Source of the DNA: Gemmatimonadota bacterium | GTDB lineage: Bacteria > Gemmatimonadota > Gemmatimonadetes > Gemmatimonadales > GWC2-71-9 | NCBI GenBank assembly: GCA_003221825.1 | Contig: QHUE01000002.1 | Location: 1 to 13,555, forward strand | DNA length: 13,555 bases | Direction: 5' to 3' | In this document: positions 7,968 through 13,555 of the stretch, one piece after another | Layout of the letters: the number at the start of each line of letters is the position of its first letter | Position numbering within the stretch: the first letter of the stretch is position 1 | The notes under the pieces: model-generated | The model's input: only the letters and a program-made list of their open reading frames with translations | Database searches by the model: none | What the model was told of the DNA's origin: nothing | Translations under genes and position numbers: made by a program

Positions 7968-9272
7968 CGCCCGAGCCTCGGCGTTGGCCTTCCGGCGAAT
8001 CTCCGCCGTGTCAGCCGTCTTCAACTCACCGTCCCGCACGACGATCCGGCCGTCCACAATCACGTGCCGCACGTCGGCGGCGCGGGCGCTGTAGACGATC
8101 CGCGAGATCAGATCGGCGTCCTCCGGCTGCGCGTGCGGGCTCTCGAGATCGAGGACGATCAGGTCAGCGCATTTTCCCACTTCTATCGAGCCAATCTCAG
8201 CCCCGAGTCCCAGGGCCCGAGCCCCTCCCAACGTGGCCAGCTCCAGCGCTTGCGCCGCGGGGAGGGCGTCCGGCCCGAGCCTGGGCTTCTGGATGAGGGC
8301 CGCCAGACGCATCTCGGTAAAGGCATCGAGCCTGTTGTTGCACGGCGCCCCGTCCGCGCCGATCCCGACGCGGCAGCCGGCGGCCAACATCTCAGGGATA
8401 GGCGCGATGCCGCTGCCGAGCTTGAGGTTCGAGCTCGGGCAATGGACCACGTTCGTTTGCTGGCGCGCGAGCGCCGCGATGTCGTCCTTCTCAATCCAGA
8501 CGCAGTGCGCCAGGGCGGCGCGCGGCCCGGAGATCCCGACCGAATCGAGATAGGCGATCTCATCGTGGCCGGTCTCGCGCTTCACCGTGTCCAGCTCGAG
8601 CGGCGTTTCCGCGGCGTGCGTGTGGATCGTGGCGCCGGTCCGCTCCGCCAGATCGCTCACGGCCCTGAGCAGCGGTCCGGTGCAGCTGGGCGCATAGCGC
8701 GGCGCGAAGCAGTAGCGTAGCCGCCCGCCGGCAGCGCCGTGCCATGTGGCGCACAGGTCCGCGCTTTCGGAGAGCGCCTTGTCCGTCGGCTCGCGGAGCG
8801 CTGGCGGATTCGTTGCGGCGTCCATCAGGCACTTCCCCGCCGTCGCGCGGATGCCGATGGATTCGAGCGCTTCGAACGCGGCGCCCGTGTGGCGCACCGT
8901 CTCCATGTCGAGGATCGCGGTCGTACCGCCAAGCAACAGCTCGGCCGCGCCCAGCATCGCCGAGGCGTGCACGGATGCCTCGGTGTGCGCGGCCTCGAGG
9001 GGCCAGATGCGCTGCGCCAGCCACGCTTCGAGCGAGAGGTCGTCAGCAAGACCGCGGAAGAGTGTTTGACAGAGATGTATGTGCGCCTGCACAAGACCGG
9101 GAAGGACGACGAGACCTTTGCATTCGATGACGGTCGGACGGCCCGACGGCCGGACTGCCCGCCCCACGGTTTGGATCCTGCCATCCTCAACTAGCACATC
9201 AGCATCGAGAACGCGCCGCGGGCCGTCCATCGTTACCAGCCGGCCGCCACGCAGCAGCAGCGCTTTACTCAA
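7938..9272 (-). CDS. Amidohydrolase, MTA/SAH deaminase-like (5-methylthioadenosine / S-adenosylhomocysteine deaminase family)
   Basis: 444 residues, TIM-barrel metal-dependent hydrolase of the TrzN/AtzA/MtaD group. Metal and catalytic residues are visible: H64 and H66 in 'LVQAHIHL', H219 and E222 in 'THAAET', H256 in 'LAHCVW', and D307 in 'GADGAPCNN'. Group-typical sequences include 'EAWLAQRIWPLEAAH', 'HCPSSNLKLGSGIAPIPEML' and 'EMRLAALIQK', and the ends form the small beta-sandwich ('LLLRGGRLVTMDG', 'VRHVIVDGRIVVRDGEL'). The expected reaction is hydrolytic deamination of an adenine or aminopurine nucleoside-like compound in the cytoplasm (SAM-cycle by-product salvage); guanine or triazine-type substrates cannot be excluded. 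The start is a TTG: an in-frame TGA (the upstream gene's stop) lies just before it, and a later Met would delete the first strand. It starts 6 bases after the lipoprotein gene ends, in the same frame, so the two are likely one operon. Confidence 0.9.
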   Translation of the reverse strand: MSKALLLRGGRLVTMDGPRRVLDADVLVEDGRIQTVGRAVRPSGRPTVIECKGLVVLPGLVQAHIHLCQTLFRGLADDLSLEAWLAQRIWPLEAAHTEASVHASAMLGAAELLLGGTTAILDMETVRHTGAAFEALESIGIRATAGKCLMDAATNPPALREPTDKALSESADLCATWHGAAGGRLRYCFAPRYAPSCTGPLLRAVSDLAERTGATIHTHAAETPLELDTVKRETGHDEIAYLDSVGISGPRAALAHCVWIEKDDIAALARQQTNVVHCPSSNLKLGSGIAPIPEMLAAGCRVGIGADGAPCNNRLDAFTEMRLAALIQKPRLGPDALPAAQALELATLGGARALGLGAEIGSIEVGKCADLIVLDLESPHAQPEDADLISRIVYSARAADVRHVIVDGRIVVRDGELKTADTAEIRRKANAEARALRAKALDRH

Positions 9273-9278
9273 GGACCA

Positions 9279-9803
9279 TCACGTCGCGACCCGCGGCCTC
9301 GGCGGTGTGCTGTCCGCGGTTGACGGCAAGTCGAAGTACGCTTCGACCTCGTCGAGCAGCTCGTCGTCGTCGTAGACGCCCGCGAGGATGCGTTCCGCGG
9401 TCCCCGGCGCCACGAGCACGTAGCCGAAAGGATAGTCGACGCCGGTCAGCAGAATCATCCGGCGCTGCCGGTTGGGCAGCGCGACGTAAATCGTATCGGA
9501 ATTGGTGGGGATGAGCGTGATGTGGTGCTGCGCCAGCGTGGGCGCGATGCCTTCGGTCGTGGCATTGAGCTCGTCGAGCGCTTGGGCTTGATCGTCGGCG
9601 GAGAGCGTGTCCGCTCCCGACAGCCAGAAGACGACCACCGTCGGTTCGGTGATGACGCGCGGTTTGAGCAACGCGCTGTCCGCCGAATCGCGCGGCGTCA
9701 CGTTGGCGTAGCTGAGTGTGTCGGTGTTGCGTGTCGTGACGGCCGCGTTCTGCGGCCGGCACGACGGCAGGAGGGCGAGTGCGAGGACCGTTGCCGCGCG
9801 CAT
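9279..9803 (-). CDS. Putative lipoprotein with a predicted thioredoxin-like fold lacking CxxC
   Basis: 174 residues from the ATG at 9803. The frame is open much further upstream but there it lies antisense to the cytochrome b gene. The N-terminus 'MRAATVLALALLPSC' looks like a short lipoprotein signal with Cys15 as the lipidation site; Pro at -2 is unusual in a lipobox, so lipidation is less than certain. The body (about residues 50-160) runs strand 'TVVVFWLSGADT', long helix with 'ADDQAQALDELNA', strand 'ITLIPTNSDTIYVA', then 'DYPFGYVLVAPGTAERILAGVY' and a terminal acidic helix 'DDDELLDEVEAYFDL'. This order, with a Pro just before the penultimate strand, resembles thioredoxin-like domains, but SGADT stands where WCxxC would be, so no redox activity is expected. 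The tail is disordered and Pro-rich. The fold is inferred by eye and the function is unknown. It is first in a two-gene minus-strand unit with the amidohydrolase. Confidence 0.7.
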   Translation of the reverse strand: MRAATVLALALLPSCRPQNAAVTTRNTDTLSYANVTPRDSADSALLKPRVITEPTVVVFWLSGADTLSADDQAQALDELNATTEGIAPTLAQHHITLIPTNSDTIYVALPNRQRRMILLTGVDYPFGYVLVAPGTAERILAGVYDDDELLDEVEAYFDLPSTADSTPPRPRVAT

Positions 9804-9824
9804 GGCACACAATATACTTAGCCC
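9791..9824. promoter_or_regulatory. Divergent promoter region with overlapping -10-like boxes, both genes possibly leaderless
   Basis: Only 21 bases (9804-9824) separate the two start codons. On the plus strand TATACT at 9813-9818 is followed by 6 bases and the ATG at 9825, with TTGCCG (9791-9796) 16 bases upstream as a 4-of-6 match to TTGACA. On the minus strand TATATT (9816 down to 9811) is followed by 7 bases and the ATG at 9803; no -35 match was seen on that side. Neither start has room for a Shine-Dalgarno sequence on a transcript starting at the expected point. The boxes share four base pairs, so the two promoters would compete for polymerase. Confidence 0.5.
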
Positions 9825-10523
9825 ATGACCGCGCCTCCGGTCCCAGCAGCTCATCCGCCCGCCAAGCCCGTCAAACGCCACCACTGGATCGTCCGTCTCA
9901 CGCACTGGATGACGTTCGTGCTGCTTGCGGGAATGATCATGAGTGGGTTGCAGATCTACGGCGCCTACGCGCGATTCGGCGAGCGCGGCGGCCCGTACTA
10001 CGTGAATGCGTTCGAGAACACCGCGTTTCCAACCTGGAGCCGGCTCGGCGGGTGGCTGGCGGGCGGATTGAATTGGCACTTCACGCTGATGTGGCCGCTC
10101 ATCGCCGGCGGGTTTCTCTATCTGTCGTATCTGGCCGTGAGTGGCGAATGGCGCTCGCTCTTGTTCCGGCCGCGCGACATCCGCGGCGCCATCGAGATGC
10201 AGAAGTATTACCTCCGCCTCCGCAAGGAGCATCCACCGCAGGGGAAGCACAATCCGCTCCAAAAGCTCGCCTACACATTCATCATCCTGCTCGGCGTGCT
10301 CTCGGTGCTCACAGGATTCGCGATCTATAAACCCACGCAGCTCTCGTGGCTCACCGCGCTCTTCGGAGGGTTCCAGGCGGCGCGCTATTGGCACTTCTGG
10401 GCGGTATGGATCTTCACCGCGTTTCTCATCGTGCATGTCATCCTCGTGTTCGTCGTCGACCCCGCGTCGCTGCGGGCCATGATCTCCGGCTGGTATCGCG
10501 GCCGCTTCCCCAGTCATGATTGA
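9825..10523 (+). CDS. Di-heme cytochrome b, formate dehydrogenase/hydrogenase gamma-subunit type
   Basis: 232 residues with four predicted membrane segments: about 21-45 ('WIVRLTHWMTFVLLAGMIMSG'-like), about 83-105, about 148-168 and about 188-211. Candidate heme ligands are H27 (TM1), H85 (TM2), and H190 and H204 (TM4); the 14-residue spacing in the last helix equals that in the FdnI-type cytochrome b family. The N-terminus is a short Pro/Ala-rich cytoplasmic tail with RHHW just before TM1, as usual for the family. The role is to move electrons between the quinone pool and a periplasmic partner. Its stop lies 8 bp inside the next gene, a molybdopterin oxidoreductase, which is the obvious partner. 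The start ATG is preceded by a -10-like box rather than a ribosome-binding site. Which way electrons flow is unknown. Confidence 0.87.
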   Translation: MTAPPVPAAHPPAKPVKRHHWIVRLTHWMTFVLLAGMIMSGLQIYGAYARFGERGGPYYVNAFENTAFPTWSRLGGWLAGGLNWHFTLMWPLIAGGFLYLSYLAVSGEWRSLLFRPRDIRGAIEMQKYYLRLRKEHPPQGKHNPLQKLAYTFIILLGVLSVLTGFAIYKPTQLSWLTALFGGFQAARYWHFWAVWIFTAFLIVHVILVFVVDPASLRAMISGWYRGRFPSHD

Positions 10524-11220
10524 TCGGCGCGCGTTCGTGCAGCTGGCGGCCGGCGCGGGCACCGCGTCGCTCGCCGCGGCCTGCGGCTGGGATGGCGGCA
10601 ACGCGGTCCGGCCGTTGCTGCTCGACGTCAGCCGGTTCAACGACTGGATCGGAGAGAAGATCCTGTTCTCACAGAGCCGGCTCGCACCGGAGTACTCCAC
10701 GGCGGAACGCACCGCGCAGCTGCCGAGTTATTTCATCTCTCCCGAGTTGCCGATGCTGCAGGACCCCAAGGCATGGCGCCTGCAGGTGAGCGGATTGGTG
10801 CGGACCCCGCTGACGCTGTCGCTGGCCGACTTACAGACGATGCCGCGCACCACCTACACGGTGAAGCACCACTGTGTCGAGGGATGGAGCGCGATTGCCA
10901 CGTGGCATGGCGTGCCGGTCTCCGCCGTCGCCGAGCGGTGCGGCATGTTGCCGCAGGCGCGGTACGTGCGCTTCGACTCGTTCGACTCCGGCTACTCGAA
11001 CGGCTGGGATCTCGCGAGCGCGATGCATCCGCAGACGATTCTCGCGTACGGGATGAACGACAATCCGCTGTCCCCCACACACGGCGCGCCGCTGCGGCTC
11101 TACTCGCCCACCAAGCTGGGCTACAAGATGACGAAGTATCTCGTGTCGCTGACGTTCACCGCCGAGCGGCCGGGAGGGTATTGGGAGGACCAGGGGTATC
11201 CGTGGTTCGGAGGAGTGTAA
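10516..11220 (+). CDS. Tat-exported molybdopterin-dependent oxidoreductase, sulfite oxidase/YedY (MsrP-like) family
   Basis: 234 residues. The N-terminus 'DRRAFVQLAAGAG' is a twin-arginine signal, and 'LAAACG' with Cys23 could be a lipobox, so it may be a Tat lipoprotein. The mature part is a single Moco-binding domain: 'LQVSGLVRTPLTLSLADLQTM', 'YTVKHHCVEGWSAIATWHGVPV' with Cys120 as the expected molybdenum ligand, 'YVRFDSFDSGYSNGWDLASA' and 'GAPLRLYSPTKLGYKMTKYL', all typical of the family. There is no C-terminal dimerisation domain as in eukaryotic sulfite oxidase, so it resembles bacterial YedY/MsrP, which repairs methionine sulfoxide in periplasmic proteins; other S- or N-oxides are possible. 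The ATG overlaps the cytochrome b stop by 8 bp, so the two are translated together. It would act on the outer face of the inner membrane with electrons passed by that cytochrome. Confidence 0.9.
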   Translation: MIDRRAFVQLAAGAGTASLAAACGWDGGNAVRPLLLDVSRFNDWIGEKILFSQSRLAPEYSTAERTAQLPSYFISPELPMLQDPKAWRLQVSGLVRTPLTLSLADLQTMPRTTYTVKHHCVEGWSAIATWHGVPVSAVAERCGMLPQARYVRFDSFDSGYSNGWDLASAMHPQTILAYGMNDNPLSPTHGAPLRLYSPTKLGYKMTKYLVSLTFTAERPGGYWEDQGYPWFGGV

Positions 11221-11279
11221 TGCGGAAATGATCAATCAGGTCAAGACCAACGTGCACAGAAGCGGTTCCTGAAGCCGAC

Positions 11280-11284
11280 AGGAG
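11280..11284 (+). promoter_or_regulatory. Shine-Dalgarno AGGAG that favours a TTG start at 11290
   Basis: AGGAG at 11280-11284 overlaps the in-frame GTG at 11284, so it cannot serve that codon. It is 5 bases upstream of the in-frame TTG at 11290, which is normal spacing. This suggests the gene starts at 11290 rather than 11284. It is one of the few clear ribosome-binding sites in the window. Confidence 0.5.
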
Positions 11285-11835
11285 TGAATTTGTCCGAGAG
11301 CATCATTCTCGATACTGGTTGGGCCGTCTCGCCCGGTCTCTTCTGGGTGCTTCCATTGCTATTCATGGGCGTCGTGTGGTTTGGGGTAGCAATCTTAGTG
11401 CACAAGGGGGATGATGTGGATAAATCCAACCGCATGGCTCACCTCTACGGCTACACGGCCTGCTTGATCAGCCTGATCGTCGGACTCATCACGCTCTCTT
11501 CCATCCTGAATGCCGTTTTTGATCGTGCAAGTCCTCTGCAGTCCGATAGTCCCTTCGGCACGTCGCTCTCGTCGTTCGAGAGCTACAAGGCGACGTATCG
11601 CCGTGAGCAGATGATGTTTGACCGTGCGGAGGGAGCGAAGCCGGACACAATGTCCGAGGTTTCGTTACATACTCGGTACGATGCCCTGGTTCGGGACCGC
11701 ATCGCCGCTACACGCTATCGCACCGGCAAGTCGATCACGATTGGATTCATCTTCCTGATCGTGTCGGTGGTTCTCTTTGTAACTCACTGGCGCTGGTTGC
11801 GTCGCTTGAATGGCATTCAAAAGAGCGCTGCGTGA
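11284..11835 (+). CDS. Hypothetical small membrane protein of atypical, lower GC
   Basis: 181 or 183 residues, depending on whether the TTG at 11290 (preferred, with AGGAG 5 bases upstream) or the GTG at 11284 is used. I do not recognise the family. Three hydrophobic segments are visible: near residues 12-36 ('GLFWVLPLLFMGVVWFGVAIL'-like), about 50-75 ('YTACLISLIVGLITLSSIL') and about 150-170 ('ITIGFIFLIVSVVLFVTHW'). Between the second and third lies a polar, charged stretch of about 75 residues with helical character ('FESYKATYRREQMMFDRAEG') that would be on one face of the membrane. It ends with basic RWLRRLNGIQK. Four sampled 60-base lines total 129 of 240 GC (54%), against 68% in a kinase line counted the same way. 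This suggests more recent acquisition or relaxed codon selection. It is convergent with the kinase gene, 14 bases apart. Confidence 0.72.
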   Translation: MNLSESIILDTGWAVSPGLFWVLPLLFMGVVWFGVAILVHKGDDVDKSNRMAHLYGYTACLISLIVGLITLSSILNAVFDRASPLQSDSPFGTSLSSFESYKATYRREQMMFDRAEGAKPDTMSEVSLHTRYDALVRDRIAATRYRTGKSITIGFIFLIVSVVLFVTHWRWLRRLNGIQKSAA

Positions 11836-11849
11836 ACTCCTGACACGCC

Positions 11850-13555
11850 TCACCCGATTCGCGCCAAGGCGTCATGCAGTTCCGCCGCCGTCGCATAGCG
11901 ATCCGCCGGAGTCTTGGCCATCGCCTTCAAGATCACCGCCGCCAGTTCGGGCGGAACATCAGCGTTGAACTTGCGCGGATCGGGCGGCTCTTCCTCCAAA
12001 TGCTTCGCGACCAGCGCCCACGTCGTCTCCGCCTCGAACGGCACCCGACCGGTCAGACACTCGAACAACACCACCCCCGCCGCGTACAAGTCGCTGCGCG
12101 GATCCAGCTCGGCGCCTGACAACTGCTCGGGGGACATGTAGTCCGGTGTCCCGATCGACGTGCCGGCCTCGGTGAGGCCTTTACCCTGCGGAGGATTGGC
12201 GAGCCGTGCGATCCCGAAGTCCATCACCTTCAGAAAGCCGCTCGGCTCCACCACGATGTTCTGCGGCTTGATATCCCGGTGGATCACCCCCTCGGCATGC
12301 GCGACTTCGAGGGCCCGGCACAGCTGCTTGCCGACGGTCAGCGTCACCGCCACGGGCAGCTTGCCGCGTGTGACGATCAGCTGCTTCAACGATGTGCCCT
12401 CGACGTACTCCATCGTCAGGTAGTACATGCCGTTCTGCTCGCCGAGGTCGTAGGTGCGCACGACGTTGCGATGCGCGATGCGGCGGGCGAGGCGGATCTC
12501 CTGCTTGAAGCGATCGAGCGCGACGGTACCCCCGGCCATGGCTTCGGGCCTCAACGTCTTGATGGCGACCGGCTCCTGCAGCTCGCGATCGAAGGCCCGA
12601 TACACGACACCCATCCCGCCCGCGCCGAGGCTCTCCTTGATGTCGTACCGGCCGGCAAATGTCGAGCCCGGCTGGATACCGGATTGCGTTTGCTTTGTAG
12701 TGATCTGCTGCGTCGCGGCGCTACCCGACGTCTGCATCATGTAATCGACGAGCGCAGCTTTGGCTTTGAGATCCTCCACCAGGCTCTTGAACGCCTTCGA
12801 CAGGATGCCGATCTCGTCCCGCGACTGGACCGCGATGTCGACGCTGTAGTCGCCTTCCTGCACCTGCCTGGTCGCGATCGCGAGCCGCCGCACCGGCCCG
12901 GCGATCTGCCGGGCCTGCACGAACGCGAAGATCAACGCCAGCACGACGCCGAGCGCGACCGCCCACAGCATCGTCCGCTGCAGCGCGTTGAACGCCGCCA
13001 GCTCCGCCTCGCGCGAGCGCAGCGCGACGAAGCCGCCGCGCACGTCGCCCGAGGGCGAGCGAATCGCCCCGGCGAGACCGATCAGGTGCTGGTTCCCCAT
13101 TGCCGCGGTGAGTGCCATGCCCTCACCGCCCGTGTCCGCAGCCAGCACTTCGGGCTTCACCGCGCTCTGCAGGGCGGGCGCGATATCCTGCGACGGCACC
13201 GTGCTCCCCACCACGACCGGCTTGTTGAGCGTATCGAGGGCAAAGAACACGACGTCCGAGTTCGTGGTCTGTTTGATGGCGGCAGCGAGCGAGTCGTCGA
13301 TCTGGTAGGTGGCGACGAGAGCGCCGAGCGGCGCGGCGGTCGGGCGATCGCGCAACGGCGTCCCGACCGCCATGAACATCGTGCCTTGCACGTCGTCGAG
13401 CCACGCGCCGCTCGTTTGGTCGCCGCTCAGCGCGTTCGCGACCAGGGGAGCGATCGAGAGATCGCGGTCGTACTGCTCGCGGTAATCCGTTCGCGCGATC
13501 AGGATGCCATCGCTATTCGTAACGAGCACCCATGACGCGCCCACCAAGCCGCGGA
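11850..13555 (-). CDS. Membrane Ser/Thr protein kinase with N-terminal sensor and HAMP (5' end outside window)
   Basis: About 568 residues are visible and the frame continues past the right edge; the TTG at 13547 is an internal codon, not a supported start. Counting from that codon: residues 1-185 look like an extracytoplasmic Cache/CHASE-type sensor ('WVLVTNSDGILIART', 'GTMFMAVGTPL', 'GALVATYQID'), 192-212 is a TM helix, and 213-265 a HAMP domain ('QIAGPVRRLA', 'VQEGDYSVDI', 'RDEIGILSKAFKSL'). A linker of about 30 residues precedes a kinase domain at 301-565. The kinase is complete: Gly-loop GAGGMGVVY, K330 in VAIK, E350, HRD 423-425 with K427 and N430, DFG 443-445, and GTPDYMSPE. It should therefore be active, phosphorylating cytoplasmic Ser/Thr in response to an outside signal. 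The order is that of a sensor histidine kinase with the output replaced by a Hanks-type kinase. No cognate phosphatase or target is in view. Confidence 0.93.
   Translation of the reverse strand, partial: RGLVGASWVLVTNSDGILIARTDYREQYDRDLSIAPLVANALSGDQTSGAWLDDVQGTMFMAVGTPLRDRPTAAPLGALVATYQIDDSLAAAIKQTTNSDVVFFALDTLNKPVVVGSTVPSQDIAPALQSAVKPEVLAADTGGEGMALTAAMGNQHLIGLAGAIRSPSGDVRGGFVALRSREAELAAFNALQRTMLWAVALGVVLALIFAFVQARQIAGPVRRLAIATRQVQEGDYSVDIAVQSRDEIGILSKAFKSLVEDLKAKAALVDYMMQTSGSAATQQITTKQTQSGIQPGSTFAGRYDIKESLGAGGMGVVYRAFDRELQEPVAIKTLRPEAMAGGTVALDRFKQEIRLARRIAHRNVVRTYDLGEQNGMYYLTMEYVEGTSLKQLIVTRGKLPVAVTLTVGKQLCRALEVAHAEGVIHRDIKPQNIVVEPSGFLKVMDFGIARLANPPQGKGLTEAGTSIGTPDYMSPEQLSGAELDPRSDLYAAGVVLFECLTGRVPFEAETTWALVAKHLEEEPPDPRKFNADVPPELAAVILKAMAKTPADRYATAAELHDALARIG

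Noticed and set aside
6506..8296. 596-codon plus-strand frame over the chemoreceptor and amidohydrolase genes
   Set aside because: The translation is almost entirely Arg, Ala, Gly and Pro, and it crosses from sense to antisense of two well-supported genes. It is a composition artefact.
9804..10712. Upstream extension of the lipoprotein frame on the minus strand (open to 10712)
   Set aside because: The extension is antisense to cytochrome b and the start of the molybdoenzyme and looks like shadow sequence. The ATG at 9803 gives a plausible lipoprotein signal and a -10-like box in front.
11228..11272. 14-codon frame between the molybdoenzyme and the low-GC membrane protein
   Set aside because: No ribosome-binding site, no recognisable sequence and only 14 codons. 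It could be a remnant but there is no support for a gene.
11836..11849. Possible bidirectional terminator between the convergent low-GC gene and the kinase gene
   Set aside because: The gap is 14 bases with no inverted repeat or T-run that I can see.
12279..13535. 418-codon plus-strand frame opposite the kinase gene
   Set aside because: The opposite strand shows a complete kinase, HAMP and sensor. This frame has only His/Arg/Asp-rich low-information sequence.

Overview
This GC-rich window (mostly mid-60s percent GC) is ordinary-density bacterial chromosome from a didermal Gram-negative. It has a TolC-like outer-membrane channel, lipoproteins, a large DUF5916 outer-membrane-type protein, a membrane Ser/Thr kinase with HAMP, and several genes that seem to be read from leaderless transcripts. 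That combination fits Gemmatimonadota best, with Acidobacteriota as the alternative. This assignment is inferred from gene types, not from a marker gene.

Layout. (1) Positions 1-3919, plus strand: a tightly coupled tripartite ABC efflux operon, made of the end of a TolC-family channel, a LolD/MacB-type ATPase, a MacA/HlyD-type lipoprotein adaptor and a MacB/FtsX permease. The first three genes overlap by 4 bp and the permease starts 1 bp after the adaptor. (2) Positions 3920-4035: a gap holding two oppositely oriented 7-bp repeat arrays that form an 18-bp inverted repeat, then a candidate promoter of leaderless type. (3) Positions 4036-7967, plus strand: a DUF5916/CBM9-like protein whose stop overlaps the GTG start of a six-TM methyl-accepting chemotaxis protein. 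(4) Positions 7938-9803, minus strand: a lipoprotein with a probable thioredoxin-like fold but no CxxC, followed by an amidohydrolase of the MTA/SAH deaminase type. The amidohydrolase runs 30 bp into the 3' end of the chemotaxis gene. (5) Positions 9804-9824: a 21-bp divergent intergenic region with back-to-back -10-like boxes placed so that both flanking genes could be leaderless. (6) Positions 9825-11220, plus strand: a di-heme cytochrome b overlapping a Tat-exported molybdopterin oxidoreductase of the sulfite oxidase/YedY family, probably one membrane redox enzyme. (7) Positions 11221-11835: an unrecognised small membrane protein of clearly lower GC (54% in four sampled lines). (8) Positions 11850 to the right edge, minus strand: a Ser/Thr kinase built like a sensor histidine kinase (Cache-like sensor, TM, HAMP, kinase), truncated at its N-terminus by the window edge.

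No tRNA, rRNA, CRISPR array, insertion sequence or phage gene was recognised. The less ordinary items are the heptad inverted-repeat element, the leaderless-type promoters, the inverted-topology kinase, the thioredoxin-like lipoprotein without its cysteines, and the pairing of a YedY-type catalytic subunit with a formate-dehydrogenase-type cytochrome b.
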